DNA of 64,000 nucleotides from Roseiarcus sp963721905 (GCA_963721905.1 CAVRMF010000020.1:124001-188000); one strand, 5' to 3'; numbered from the stretch's first letter, positions 33,976-44,027 are shown. A program made the numbers and translations. Notes: generated from the sequence alone by a model not told the origin.

Positions 33976-36075
33976 ATGCGCCCGTCCCTTCTCGATCCGC
34001 TGTTCGCCCCGGCCGGCTCGCTGCCGGGAATCGGACCGAAGAACGCCAAGCTCTTTGACCGGCTCCTCGGCAAGCCCGAGGGCGCGCGGGTCGTCGACGT
34101 GCTCTTCCACCTGCCCTACGCCACGATCGACCGGCGCGCGCGGCCAAAAATCCGCGACGCTGTCCCCGACACGATCGTCACCATCGAGGCAAAGGTCACC
34201 GAGCATCACGAGCCGCCGAATGCGCGCTCGCGCGCCCCGTTCAAGGTGTTGGTCGAGGACGAGACCGGCGACGTCGAGCTCGTGTTCTTCCTCGCCAATC
34301 ATGCCTGGGTGCGCTCGCGCTTACCCGTCGGCGCGACGCGCTGGATTTCGGGCAAGCTCGAGCTGTGGGACGGGCACCGGCAGATCGTTCATCCCGACCG
34401 GGTGCTGAACGCCGAGGAGCTCGCAAGCCTGCCGGCGGTCGAGCCGGTCTACGGCCTGACCGAGGGTCTCTTTCAACGTACGGTCGCGCGCGCGGCCGAG
34501 GGCGCGCTGAAGCGCTCTCCGCGCCTCCCCGAGTGGATCGGCGCCGAGACGCTGCGCCTGATGAAACTGCCGGGGTTCGCGGAGGCGCTCGCCGCCATGC
34601 ACCGCCCCTCGGCGCCGGCGGACATCGACCCGGCCGGGCCCGCCGCGACCCGGTTGGCTTATGACGAATTGCTGGCGAACCAGCTCGCGCTGCTTCTGGT
34701 GCGCGCCCGGATGCGCGGAATCGCCAGGCGCGCACATGTCGCCGAGGGCGCGTTTGGCAGACGGCTCGAGGCGGCGCTGCCGTTCTCGCTGACCGGGGCG
34801 CAGCGCAGGGCGATCGACGAGATCCGCGCCGATCTTGCGGCGGAAAAGCGCATGATCCGGCTCCTGCAGGGCGACGTCGGATCGGGCAAGACGGTGGTCG
34901 CGCTGATCGCGATGGCCGAGGTCGTCGAGGCAGGGCGGCAGGCGGCGATGATGGCGCCGACCGAAGTGCTCGCCCGCCAGCATTACGAGCGCATGGCGCC
35001 GCTCGCCGAAGAAGCGGGCTTGCGCATGGCGCTGATGACCGGTCGCGACAAGGCCTCCGAGCGGCGCGCAACGCTCGCAGCGCTGGCTGCGCGCGAGATC
35101 GACATTGCGGTGGGCACCCACGCCCTCTTTCAGGAGAGCGTCGCCTTCGCCGATCTCGGCCTAGCGGTCGTCGACGAGCAGCATCGCTTCGGCGTCAGGC
35201 AGCGGCTCGCGCTCGCCTCCAAGGGCGAGGCGGTCGATCTTTTGGTGATGACGGCGACGCCTATTCCGCGCTCGCTGGTGCTGGCCTATTTCGGCGACAT
35301 GGACGTTTCGGCTTTGCGCGAGAAACCGCCTGGGCGACAGCCGGTCGACACCCGCGTCCTGCCGATCGAGCGGCTCCGCGAGGTCGCCGCCAGCCTCTCG
35401 CGGGCGCTGGCCAAAGGCGCGCGCGCCTACTGGATTTGCCCGCTGGTCGAGGAGAGCGAGACGCTCGACGTCGCGGCGGCCGAGGACCGCGCGGCGCAGT
35501 TACGCGCGCTCTTCGGCCGTGCGGTTGGGCTCGTTCATGGGCGGATGAGCGGCCCCGATAAGGACGCCGCGATGGCGCGGTTCCAGAAGGGCGAAACGAA
35601 AATCCTGGTCGCGACCACGGTCGTCGAGGTCGGCGTCGACGTTCCCGAGGCGACGATCATGATTGTCGAGCACGCCGAGCGTTTCGGCCTCGCCCAGCTC
35701 CACCAGCTGCGCGGGCGCGTCGGCCGCGGCATGGGTCGCTCGAGCTGCGTCCTGCTCTATAAAGGTCCGCTCGGCGAGACGGCGCGGGCGCGGCTCGAAA
35801 TGTTGCGCGAAACCGAGGACGGCTTCCGCATCGCCGAGGAGGATTTGCGGCTGCGCGGCGAAGGCGACGTGCTTGGGGCGCGTCAGGCCGGCGCGCCCGG
35901 CTTCCGCTTCGCCCGTCTCGAGGTCCACGGCGGGCTGCTGGCCCGGGCGCGGGAGGAAGCGGCGGCGGCGCTGAGGCGCAGCGAGCGGCTGACCGGCGAG
36001 GAAAACCGCGGCCTGAGGCTCCTCCTCTATCTCTTCGAGCGCGACGAGGCGGCGAGGTTGATCGAAGCCGGGTGA
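33976..36075 (+). CDS. recG: ATP-dependent DNA helicase RecG
   Basis: A 699-residue branched-DNA translocase that remodels stalled forks and Holliday junctions. An N-terminal wedge/OB domain (L-P-G-I-G-P-K-N-A-K near residue 16) is followed by L-Q-G-D-V-G-S-G-K-T (Walker A, near 297), V-V-D-E-Q-H-R-F-G-V (DEQH box, near 397), M-T-A-T-P-I-P-R-S (motif III) and R-G-R-V-G-R-G (motif VI). The C-terminal TRG-like segment is present. The length equals the usual RecG length. Confidence 0.95.
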   Translation: MRPSLLDPLFAPAGSLPGIGPKNAKLFDRLLGKPEGARVVDVLFHLPYATIDRRARPKIRDAVPDTIVTIEAKVTEHHEPPNARSRAPFKVLVEDETGDVELVFFLANHAWVRSRLPVGATRWISGKLELWDGHRQIVHPDRVLNAEELASLPAVEPVYGLTEGLFQRTVARAAEGALKRSPRLPEWIGAETLRLMKLPGFAEALAAMHRPSAPADIDPAGPAATRLAYDELLANQLALLLVRARMRGIARRAHVAEGAFGRRLEAALPFSLTGAQRRAIDEIRADLAAEKRMIRLLQGDVGSGKTVVALIAMAEVVEAGRQAAMMAPTEVLARQHYERMAPLAEEAGLRMALMTGRDKASERRATLAALAAREIDIAVGTHALFQESVAFADLGLAVVDEQHRFGVRQRLALASKGEAVDLLVMTATPIPRSLVLAYFGDMDVSALREKPPGRQPVDTRVLPIERLREVAASLSRALAKGARAYWICPLVEESETLDVAAAEDRAAQLRALFGRAVGLVHGRMSGPDKDAAMARFQKGETKILVATTVVEVGVDVPEATIMIVEHAERFGLAQLHQLRGRVGRGMGRSSCVLLYKGPLGETARARLEMLRETEDGFRIAEEDLRLRGEGDVLGARQAGAPGFRFARLEVHGGLLARAREEAAAALRRSERLTGEENRGLRLLLYLFERDEAARLIEAG

Positions 36076-36377
36076 GCCTAAGAGCGTGTATCAAAAGCAG
36101 TTACTCATCCTGAGGCGCCGTTTGCGGGACGCAAAAGGCCTCGAAGGACGAGGACACAGGCTTTTGGGTCAGGCGCTAAGTTTGCGGGCGCCAATCATCC
36201 ACACGGGAAGTTGAATCATCCCACGGGAAGTTGATTTGCGGCAACGCCGTCTCCATGGGCGCGAACGCCGTTCAGGCTGCGCTCCGAGAGGGACCGGAAG
36301 CGGCTCTCTTCACAATTACGACATCACAAACTTTTGAGGAACGCAGGGGCGGCGCCGTTGTTGAAACGGAGTACGCC
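36076..36377. other. intergenic gap with two repeats
   Basis: At 36104-36155 lies CATCCTGAGGCGCC...GGCCTCGAAGGACGAGGA, a relative of the CCTTCGAGACGC/CCTGAGGAGC repeat seen at 62205-62320. At 36194-36235 CATCCACACGGGAAGTTGA is followed directly by CATCCCACGGGAAGTTGA, a near-perfect direct repeat of about 19 bp. No gene is seen. Confidence 0.6.
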
Positions 36378-37518
36378 ATGACCAGCACAACTCGTGTCAG
36401 CGGAATCGACTTTTGGCGCGGCGCCGTGTTGATCGCAATCCTGGTCGATCACATTCCCGGCAACGTGCTCGAATCGCTGACGCCAAGAAACTTCGGGCTT
36501 TCCGACAGCTCGGAGGCGTTCGTCTTCCTGTCGGGTCTTTCGGTCGGCATGGTCTATCTGCCGAGAGCGCGGAAACATGGCCTCCTGGCCGTGGCGCGCG
36601 GATGTTTCCAGCGCGCGCTCAAGCTTTACGGCGTCCATGTCGCCCTGACACTTGCCGCCCTTGTCGTTTTCGCCTGCGCCTGGCGGTTGAGCGGCGTCGA
36701 CGACCTGATCGTGGCGCACGGACGCTCGCTCGTCCTCGACTCGCCTGCGCAGGGCCTCGCCGGCATAGCGCTCATGAGCCACCAGCTCGGCTATTTCAAC
36801 ATCCTGCCGCTCTATATCGTCTTGATGCTGTGGGCTCCGCTGACGCTTGCGATCGCGATGCACTCTCCCAGCCTCGCGCTCGCGACCTCCGCCGGCGTCT
36901 ATGCTCTGTCGCGGACGCTCGGCCTCGACCTGCCGAACTGGCCGCAAGCTGGCGGCTGGTTCTTCAATCCGCTCGCCTGGCAGCTCGTGTTCACCATTGG
37001 GCTCGTCTCAGCGATCGTCTGGCGCAACGGCGCGCCGCGGGCGGCGCCCGGGCTGGTCGTGCTCGGCGCGGCCGTCATCGCGAGCGCAGCGCTGGTGACG
37101 ACGAGCGCGGCCGGCGTTGCGCCGGGCTTCCGCGACGCCGCGTCCGCGCATCTCGACCTCGCCAAGCAGGACCTCGGGCTGGCCCGCCTCGTCCACTTCG
37201 CCGCGCTCGCCTATCTCATCGCGGTCACGCCGGGATTCCAGCGGCTGGCCGGCGGGGCCGCCGGCCGCGCGGTCCAGAGTTCTCGGACGCAACGGCCTGG
37301 CGGTCTTCACGGCGGGCTCGCTCTTGAGCGCGGTCGGGCAGGCAGCGCTTGGGGCGGCGGCGCCTTATGCGTCCGTCGGGGTTGAGCATCTTGCCGGACT
37401 CGGGTACACGCTGGCGGGCATCGCCGCCCTTTTCGCCCTAGCCCGCTGGATCGAGTGCCGAAACGCCCCAACCCCGCCCGCCCGCAGCTTCGGCGCCGCC
37501 GCTCCTCATGCGCTTTGA
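36378..37518 (+). pseudogene. OpgC family membrane acyltransferase, frameshifted
   Basis: The frame from ATG 36378 encodes an integral membrane protein. F-W-R-G-A-V-L-I-A-I-L-V-D-H-I-P-G-N near residue 10 is the OpgC signature, followed by about eight hydrophobic helices. OpgC succinylates osmoregulated periplasmic glucans. Near 37275 an extra base shifts the frame: the proper end (L-G-R-N-G-L-A-V-F-T-A-G-S-L-L-S, the last two helices and A-A-P-H-A-L at 37518) is read one base later. As written the frame ends at 37385. The true end would overlap the following SGNH gene. Confidence 0.8.
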
Positions 37519-38231
37519 CGGCGCTCGCCGCCGGTCTCTTTCTCGCCGCGTCGGCGTCGGCCCACGCTGACGAGGACGTCTGTCCGGGTCCGGCCTTCGG
37601 ATTCGACGCAAACGGCGCGACATTTGCGATCCCGAAGGGCGGCGCCGCCCAGCCGTTGCACATTCTCGCCATCGGCTCGTCCTCCACGGAAGGGATCGGC
37701 GCCAGCACACCCGCCCACACCTATCCGGCGCAGCTCGAGCATGAGCTGACGGATCAGGACGGCATCGCCGCCGATGTGACGAACGCAGGAATTGGCGGAG
37801 AACTGGCGGCCAAGACCCTGCCGCGCCTTCTCGGCGCCTTGAAATCCGGCTGGGCGCGGCTCGTGATCTGGCAAGTCGGAACCAACGACGCGATCACGGG
37901 CGTCGACGAGACCGCGTTCCGCGCGACCGTCGAGCGGGGCGTCGCCGCCACTCGGACGGCGGGCGTCCCGCTCCTGCTGGTGGGCCCGCAATTCACGCCG
38001 ACTTGTCCCGATCAGGCGCGCTACGAACAATTCGTGTCGATTGTCGACGAAATCGGCACGAAAGATCATGTTCCCGTGCTGTCGCGGTTTGCGATGATGA
38101 CGCGGCGCGGCGCCAAGAGCGCGCTCGGTCTCCTCTCGGGCGACCGCCTGCATATGAACGACCGCGGCTACCACTGCCTCGCCCATACGATCGCCGGCGC
38201 GATCGAGGACGCAACCGGCGCGAAGTTGTAG
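37455..38231 (+). CDS. SGNH/GDSL-type hydrolase, exported
   Basis: 258 residues, GTG start. After an Arg-rich start a signal peptide runs to A-H-A-D near residue 38. I-L-A-I-G-S-S-S-T-E-G near 70 is block I with the nucleophile Ser, G-I-G-G-E near 108 block II, W-Q-V-G-T-N-D-A near 139 block III, and D-R-L-H-M-N-D near 230 block V with the Asp/His pair. It overlaps the end of opgC by about 64 bp, so the two are probably coupled and it may act on glycan acyl groups. The substrate is inferred only. Confidence 0.82.
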   Translation: MPKRPNPARPQLRRRRSSCALTALAAGLFLAASASAHADEDVCPGPAFGFDANGATFAIPKGGAAQPLHILAIGSSSTEGIGASTPAHTYPAQLEHELTDQDGIAADVTNAGIGGELAAKTLPRLLGALKSGWARLVIWQVGTNDAITGVDETAFRATVERGVAATRTAGVPLLLVGPQFTPTCPDQARYEQFVSIVDEIGTKDHVPVLSRFAMMTRRGAKSALGLLSGDRLHMNDRGYHCLAHTIAGAIEDATGAKL

Positions 38232-38277
38232 CCGCGACCGTTGATCGCGGCCAGCGCGGTCAGCGACCGCGCCTACA
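38226..38277 (+). repeat. palindromic repeat TGTAGCCGCG...GGTCAGCGACCGCG
   Basis: TTGTAGCCGCGACC at one end and GCGACCGCGCCTACAA at the other pair as a hairpin. A second copy lies at 63374-63445. It begins at the stop codon of the SGNH gene and could act as a terminator. Confidence 0.6.
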
Positions 38278-38354
38278 ACGGGAAGCCTTGACGTCGGCCT
38301 GCCGACGCCATCAAAGCGCGGTCGAAAATCCACACATTTCAACGGGGACGTGCG

Positions 38355-39347
38355 ATGCGGCGGCGGCGCTTTGGGCAGAACGGGACGGTTTCGGCGGTCG
38401 GCTTCGGCTGCATGAGCTTTGGCGGCTTCTATGGGCCCACGACCGAGAGCTGCTCGATGCGGGCGATGGCGCGCGCGCTCGAGCTCGGCGTTGATTTTTG
38501 GGACACCGCCAACGTATACGGCGAGGGCCTCTGCGAGACGCTGATCGGCAGGTTCCTGGCCGAAGACCGCGCGCGGCGGGGGAGGATCACGCTCGCCACC
38601 AAATTCGCCATCCGCCGCCTCGCCGACGGGACGCGCGCGCTCGACAACAGCCCGGACCACATCACGGAGAGCCTGAAAGGCTCGATGAAGCGCCTCGGCG
38701 TCGAGCACATTGACCTCTATTACGTGCACCGCGTCGATAAGAGGATTCCGATCGAGGACACGGTCGGAGAACTCGCCCGGCATGTGAAGGCAGGCCTGAT
38801 CGGCGCGATCGGCCTCAGCGAGGTCGCGCCGGACACGCTTCGCCGCGCCCATGCCGTGCACCCGATCGCCGCCGTGCAGTCGGAATATTCGCTCTGGACC
38901 CGCAATCCGGAGCTCGGGCTCATTCGGGCCTGCAAGGAGACCGGCGCGGTCCTCGTGGGGTTCTCGCCGCTGGGGCGGGGATATTTCAGCGGCCTCTTGC
39001 AGGAGGTCGAGAGCTTCAGCGAAAAGGATTTCCGCGCCGCCAATCCGCGCTTCTTAGGTTTGAACTGGCGACGCAACCGCGATCGCCTCGAGCCCTATCT
39101 CACGCTCGCCAAAAGCTGGGGCGTGAGGCCTTCCACCCTCGCCGTGGCCTGGACGCTCGCAAGGGCGCCCAACATCGTGCCCATTCCCGGCACGAGAACG
39201 GCCGACCATCTCGAAGAATGCGCCGAGGCCGCCGACATCGACCTGACTGAAGCTCAGCTCGCCGAGCTTGAGCGCGTTCTGCCCGTCGGCTTCGCCGCCG
39301 GCGAGCGTTATTCCGATCAGCAATGGGTCGGAATCCAGAAGTACTGA
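38355..39347 (+). CDS. aldo/keto reductase
   Basis: A 330-residue NADPH-dependent oxidoreductase of the AKR11/13 (YajO/Tas-like) type. G-F-G-C-M-S-F-G-G-F-Y-G near residue 15, D-T-A-N-V-Y-G near 50 (Asp and catalytic Tyr), K-F-A-I near 84 (catalytic Lys), and Y-Y-V-H-R-V-D near 124 (His). Near the end P-I-P-G-T-R-T-A-D-H-L-E-E binds the cofactor phosphate. It stands alone; the natural substrate is unknown. Confidence 0.9.
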   Translation: MRRRRFGQNGTVSAVGFGCMSFGGFYGPTTESCSMRAMARALELGVDFWDTANVYGEGLCETLIGRFLAEDRARRGRITLATKFAIRRLADGTRALDNSPDHITESLKGSMKRLGVEHIDLYYVHRVDKRIPIEDTVGELARHVKAGLIGAIGLSEVAPDTLRRAHAVHPIAAVQSEYSLWTRNPELGLIRACKETGAVLVGFSPLGRGYFSGLLQEVESFSEKDFRAANPRFLGLNWRRNRDRLEPYLTLAKSWGVRPSTLAVAWTLARAPNIVPIPGTRTADHLEECAEAADIDLTEAQLAELERVLPVGFAAGERYSDQQWVGIQKY

Positions 39348-39438
39348 CGGCGCCGGTCGTCCGGGAGGCGTTTCCGTGGCGGGACTGGACGAAATCGGCC
39401 CCGCGACCCATATCCGCGTCAGTTTATCGGAGTCTCCC

Positions 39439-40173
39439 TTGTCCCTCGGCGTATTGTTCACGATCCTCAACGTGCTCCTCATCGTTCATGCGGCGAGGAC
39501 CGGCCGATTCATGCCTTGGGGCTTCGTGATCCTGTTCCTGCCGGGGATCGGCGCGCTCGTCTACGTCGCGTTCGAACTGGCGCCGCAATGGTTCGGCTCC
39601 TACGGCGCCCAGAGAGCGCGTCGCACGGTCGCGTCCGCGCTCGATCCCACCGGCCGTTATCGGGCGCTGAAGGACGAACTTGACGTGGTCGACACGATCG
39701 CGAACCGGAGCGCGCTCGCAGACGAGTGCGTGGCGATCGGCAGGCCGCTGGAGGCGCTGGAGCATTACGAGGCGATTCTCGCCCAGCCGCTTGGCGACGA
39801 ACCGGCGTATCGCATCGGCAAGGCGCGCGCACTTCTTGATCTTGGCCGAGCCAGCGATGCGATTGCGGCGCTGGAAGAGGTCAAGCGGACCTCGCGGGAC
39901 CTCCATTCGCCGGAAGGGCGCCTTCTCTACGCCCGCGCCCTGGAGATGGCGGGCCGAAGCGAGGAGGCGCTCGACCAGTACGCCGGCCTCGCGCCGACCT
40001 ATCCTGGACCCGAGCCCAGCGTGCGCCGGGCGCAGCTTCTGGAGAGGCTCGGCCGGCGGGAGCAGGCGCGCTCGATCGCCGACGAGGTGGTGCGCTCGCT
40101 GAGGCGGGCTCCGGCCCATGTGCGCGCCAACGAGCGCGAGTGGTTTGCGCTTGCGAACCGCCTCGCCCGCTGA
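39439..40173 (+). CDS. membrane-anchored TPR protein
   Basis: 244 residues from TTG 39439, with GGAG 6 bp upstream at 39429-39432; the frame is open further back but without a ribosome site. Two membrane helices (L-G-V-L-F-T-I-L-N-V-L-L-I-V and W-G-F-V-I-L-F-L-P-G-I-G-A-L-V-Y) resemble the PLDc_N pair. About five helical TPR-like repeats follow (A-L-E-H-Y-E-A-I-L, D-A-I-A-A-L-E-E-V, E-A-L-D-Q-Y-A-G-L). It is probably a scaffold at the inner membrane; partner unknown. Confidence 0.72.
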   Translation: MSLGVLFTILNVLLIVHAARTGRFMPWGFVILFLPGIGALVYVAFELAPQWFGSYGAQRARRTVASALDPTGRYRALKDELDVVDTIANRSALADECVAIGRPLEALEHYEAILAQPLGDEPAYRIGKARALLDLGRASDAIAALEEVKRTSRDLHSPEGRLLYARALEMAGRSEEALDQYAGLAPTYPGPEPSVRRAQLLERLGRREQARSIADEVVRSLRRAPAHVRANEREWFALANRLAR

Positions 40174-40210
40174 CGCGTAGCGCCGCGTCTTCCCCACCTG
40201 GACCCTTTCA

Positions 40211-40531
40211 ATGCCCAGCGAACGCGTCGTCTTCGTCACTCCCGACCCGGCTCAGCCCGCGACCTTCGACGTCGTCGTTCGCGGGGCGCGGAGCGAAACC
40301 CGCCATCGGGTGACGGTCCCCGCCGCCGATGTCGCGCGCTGGGCGAAGCTCGGCGTCGATCCGGGGCAAGGGGTCGAGGCGGCTATGCGTTTCCTCCTCG
40401 ATCGCGAGCCGAAGGAATCGATCCTCGCCGCGTTCGACATCGACGTCATTCGGCGATACTTTGCCGAGTTCGACGAAGCGCTTCCCGTCTATCTGTCGCT
40501 GCTGAGCGGCGAGGCGGGGGACCGCGGATAG
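40211..40531 (+). CDS. small conserved hypothetical protein
   Basis: 106 residues. An N-terminal beta segment (T-F-D-V-V-V-R-G-A-R-S-E-T-R-H-R-V-T-V) is followed by helices (A-A-M-R-F-L-L-D-R-E-P-K-E-S-I-L) and a D-I-D-V-I-R-R-Y-F-A-E-F-D end. It has no signal or membrane segment and lies 38 bp after the TPR gene and 28 bp before the large oxidoreductase gene. I do not recognise a family. Confidence 0.6.
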   Translation: MPSERVVFVTPDPAQPATFDVVVRGARSETRHRVTVPAADVARWAKLGVDPGQGVEAAMRFLLDREPKESILAAFDIDVIRRYFAEFDEALPVYLSLLSGEAGDRG

Positions 40532-40559
40532 AGGGTCGTAAGTCCATGAGGGAAAGCAT

Positions 40560-43500
40560 ATGACCGTCGCGCTCGCCCGGTCGGAGGCGACCCTCGAAGA
40601 CCGCTGGTCGGCGAAGGAGGGCTGGTTCTACATGACCGGCATGCAGGCGCTGGTGCGCCTGCCGATCCAGCAGCGCCTGCGCGACGAGGCGGCCGGCCTC
40701 AACACCGGCGGCTATATTTCCGGCTATCGGGGCTCGCCCTTGGGCCGGTTCGACATCGAACTGTGGCGCGCCGACGCCATCCTCAAGCAGCACAACATTG
40801 TCTTCCGTCCCGGCCTCAACGAGGACCTGGCGGCGACCGCGATCTGGGGCGCACAGCATCTGACGAGCTTTCCGGGCGCGACCGTCGAGGGCGTGTTCGG
40901 CATCTGGTACGGCAAGGGGCCGGGCGTCGACCGGTCGGGCGACGTGCTTCGCCACGCCAATTTCACCGGCGTGTCGCCCAAGGGCGGCGCGATCGCGCTC
41001 GCCGGCGACGATCACGGCGCGAAATCCTCGACCGCCGTCAATTTCTCCGACACATCCTTCGTCGCGGTCGGCATGCCGGTGCTCTATCCGTCGAACACGC
41101 AGGAGCTGATCGATTTCGGCCTGCACGGCATCGCGATGTCGCGCTTTTCCGGCTGCTGGGTTGGCATGAAGATCGTCACCGATGTGGCCGAGGGCGGGGG
41201 GACGGTCTATGTCGGCCCGGAGTCGCCAACGATCGTGATCCCGGAGCGGCCGAGCAATCCTCCGGGCGGATTCGGCGCGCGTGCGATCGACATGCCGCTC
41301 ATGCAGGAGGAGCGGCTCTATAGCCACAAGCTGCCGGCGGCGCTCGTCTACGCGCGCGCCAATGCGCTCAACCGCATCGTCGGCGACAGCGCGGACGCGC
41401 GCGTCGGCGTCGTCGCCGCGGGCAAGGCCTGGCAGGACCTGCTGCAGGCGCTCGGCAATCTGGGTCTCGCCGACAACGGCGCCTCCGCCGGACTGCGGCT
41501 CCTCAAGATCGGCCTGGTCTGGCCGCTCGATCCGGTCGTCGTGCGCGACTTCGCGCGCGGGCTCGACCTCGTCGTCGTCATCGAGGAGAAGCGACCGCTG
41601 CTGGAGGATCAGATCCGCTCGATCCTCTACGGGAGCGCGAACCCGCCGCGCATCGTCGGCAAATTCTTCGACGGGCTCGCGTTTGATCCGGCGCATGGGG
41701 CGGCCGCCGTCCCCAATCACGGCGAGACGACGCCCGAACTCGTCGCCGGGGTTCTGGTCAAGACGTTGCGTCAGCACGATCCGGCCTGCGCGCTCAGCGC
41801 GCCGGAGCCGCCCGGCAGGGCGCTCAGCAACCGGCCTCCGCCCATGCGAAACCCCGGCTTCTGCGCCGGCTGCCCGCACAATCGCTCGACGAAAGTGCCA
41901 GAAGGCAGCCGCGCGCTCGCCGGCATCGGGTGTCACTGGATGGCGCAGCTCGTGAACCCGCTGCAAACCTCGACCGCCTCGCACATGGGCGGGGAGGGAA
42001 CGATGTGGCTCGGGCAACAGCCCTTCACGACCGAGGGCCATGTGTTCGCCAACATCGGCGACGGCACCTACGCCCATTCCGGATCGCTGGCGATCCGCCA
42101 GGCGATCGCTGCCGATGTGCCGATCACCTACAAGATTCTCTACAACGGCTTTGTCTCGATGACCGGCGGCCAGCCGATCGAGGGCGGCATGACGCCGGTC
42201 CAGATCCTCGCCGAGCTCGCCGCCGAGGGCGTCAAGAAATTGGCCCTCGTAGCCGACGATCCGGGACGCTATGCCGGCGTGCCGCTGCCTCCCGGCGTCA
42301 GCCTCCGCCACCGCGACGAAATGGACGAGACGCAGCGCGAGTTTCGCGACTTCAAGGGCGTCTCGGTCATCCTTTACGACCAGCCCTGCGCGACCGAGCG
42401 AAGACGCCTGCGCAAGCGCGGCAAATGGGCGGATCCCGCTATCCGCACGTTCATTCATCCGGAAGTTTGCGAAGGCTGCGGGGACTGCGGAAAAGTTTCG
42501 AATTGCATGGCGATCGAGCCGCTGGAGACGGAGTTCGGCCGCAAGCGGCGCATCAACCAGTCGAGCTGCAACAAGGATTTTTCCTGCGTCGAGGGTTTCT
42601 GCCCGAGCTTCGTCACCGTCCACGGCGGCCGGCTGAGGAAGGTGGACGTCGCGACGCCGTTGAGCCCCTACCTGCCGCCAGTTCCCGAACCGGCGCTGCC
42701 GGAAATCGGCGAGCCCTACAATGTGCTGGTGGCGGGCATCGGCGGCTCGGGCGTCGTCACCGTGAGCCAGACCCTCGCCGTCGCCGCCTATCTCGACGGC
42801 CTCTTCAGCTCGAATCTCGACCTCACGGGCCTCAGCCAGAAATACGGGGCGGTCACCGCGCATGTGCGCATCGCGCGGACGCCGGACGCCTTGCATGCGA
42901 CGCGGATCGCCTCGGGCGAAGCGGACGCGCTGATCGGCTGCGACCTCATCGTCGCCGCCGGCGACGAATGTCTGTCAAAGCTCAACGCCGGCTCGCACGC
43001 GGTAATCTCGGCCGATCTAACGCCGACCGCCGACTTCGCGCGCAATCCGAACTGGAGCGTGGACGCGGACGCGCTCATCGAGCGGCTGAAGACGGCGCTC
43101 GGCGACAAGGCTTTGGTGCTCGACGCGCAGCGCCTGGCGCAGGACCTTCTCGGCGACCCCATCGCCTCGAACATGTTCATGCTCGGCGCGGCCTGGCAGA
43201 AGGGAATGGTTCCGCTCCGGCGCGCGGCGATCGATCGCGCGATCGAGCTCAACGGTGTTGCAATCGCGGCCAACAAGCAGGCGTTCGAATGGGGCCGGCG
43301 CGCCGCGCATGACCTCGCCAGCGTCGAGGGGCTGGTCGCGGGCCGCCAGCCCGAGGGCGAACCGCCGCCGTCGCTCGACGCGCTGATCGAACGGCGCGCC
43401 GCGTATATTCTGGCCTCGCGGGGCGAGGCGGACGCGAAGCGCTATCGGACGCTCGTCGAACGCGTGCGCGCCGCCGAGCGCCAAGCCGGTCTCGGCGAGG

Positions 43501-44027
43501 CGATGACGACCGCCGTCGCGCGCGCCTATCACAAGCTGATCGCCGTCAAGGACGAATGGGAAGTCGCGCGCCTGTTCGCCTCGCACGACTTCCAGCGCGC
43601 GCTGAGCGCCGAGTTCGAAGGCCCTTACAAGCTTCATTTCCATATCGGCGCCTGGCCCTTCGCCCGGCCCGACCCGCAGACGGGCGTGGTCGGCAAGGGC
43701 GAGGCCGGGCCCTGGGCGATGACGGCGTTCCGTGTGATGGCGCGGCTCAGATTCCTGCGCGGCACGTGGCTCGACCCGTTCCGCTCGAGCGGCGAGCGCA
43801 AGCTCGAGCAACGGCTCGTCGCCGAATATGAGGCCGACATCAAGGAGCTCATCGCCCGCCTCGCGCCGGCGAACCATGCGATCGCGGTTCGGATCGCCGG
43901 CCTGCCGGAGACCATCCGGGGATACGGGCGGGTCAAGGAGGCTGCCGCCGCCGAGGCGGCGAAGGCGAGGGCCAACGCATTGGAGCAGTTGAAGGCGGCA
44001 AAGACGCCCATGGAGTTGGCGGCATGA
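40560..44027 (+). CDS. indolepyruvate ferredoxin oxidoreductase, fused subunits
   Basis: A 1155-residue 2-oxoacid:ferredoxin oxidoreductase that oxidatively decarboxylates aryl or branched 2-oxoacids to acyl-CoA. The order is an N-terminal pyrimidine-binding domain, C-A-G-C-P-H near residue 435, and a TPP domain with N-I-G-D-G-T-Y-A-H-S-G near 498. A ferredoxin-like cluster site follows (C-E-G-C-G-D-C, then C-N-K-D-F-S-C near 637-680), then the gamma domain (G-I-G-G-S-G-V-V-T near 725) and a C-terminal DUF6537-type domain. GAGGGAAAG precedes the ATG. The SDR gene overlaps its end (ATGA). Confidence 0.9.
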   Translation: MTVALARSEATLEDRWSAKEGWFYMTGMQALVRLPIQQRLRDEAAGLNTGGYISGYRGSPLGRFDIELWRADAILKQHNIVFRPGLNEDLAATAIWGAQHLTSFPGATVEGVFGIWYGKGPGVDRSGDVLRHANFTGVSPKGGAIALAGDDHGAKSSTAVNFSDTSFVAVGMPVLYPSNTQELIDFGLHGIAMSRFSGCWVGMKIVTDVAEGGGTVYVGPESPTIVIPERPSNPPGGFGARAIDMPLMQEERLYSHKLPAALVYARANALNRIVGDSADARVGVVAAGKAWQDLLQALGNLGLADNGASAGLRLLKIGLVWPLDPVVVRDFARGLDLVVVIEEKRPLLEDQIRSILYGSANPPRIVGKFFDGLAFDPAHGAAAVPNHGETTPELVAGVLVKTLRQHDPACALSAPEPPGRALSNRPPPMRNPGFCAGCPHNRSTKVPEGSRALAGIGCHWMAQLVNPLQTSTASHMGGEGTMWLGQQPFTTEGHVFANIGDGTYAHSGSLAIRQAIAADVPITYKILYNGFVSMTGGQPIEGGMTPVQILAELAAEGVKKLALVADDPGRYAGVPLPPGVSLRHRDEMDETQREFRDFKGVSVILYDQPCATERRRLRKRGKWADPAIRTFIHPEVCEGCGDCGKVSNCMAIEPLETEFGRKRRINQSSCNKDFSCVEGFCPSFVTVHGGRLRKVDVATPLSPYLPPVPEPALPEIGEPYNVLVAGIGGSGVVTVSQTLAVAAYLDGLFSSNLDLTGLSQKYGAVTAHVRIARTPDALHATRIASGEADALIGCDLIVAAGDECLSKLNAGSHAVISADLTPTADFARNPNWSVDADALIERLKTALGDKALVLDAQRLAQDLLGDPIASNMFMLGAAWQKGMVPLRRAAIDRAIELNGVAIAANKQAFEWGRRAAHDLASVEGLVAGRQPEGEPPPSLDALIERRAAYILASRGEADAKRYRTLVERVRAAERQAGLGEAMTTAVARAYHKLIAVKDEWEVARLFASHDFQRALSAEFEGPYKLHFHIGAWPFARPDPQTGVVGKGEAGPWAMTAFRVMARLRFLRGTWLDPFRSSGERKLEQRLVAEYEADIKELIARLAPANHAIAVRIAGLPETIRGYGRVKEAAAAEAAKARANALEQLKAAKTPMELAA

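Noticed and set aside
37506..38861. 451-codon minus-strand frame
   Set aside because: It spans two genuine plus-strand genes and a palindromic repeat, and its composition is that of an antisense frame.
40446..42896. 816-codon open frame on the minus strand
   Set aside because: It lies wholly opposite the indolepyruvate oxidoreductase gene. Its product is rich in Arg/Asp with no recognisable motif: a shadow of high-GC codon use.
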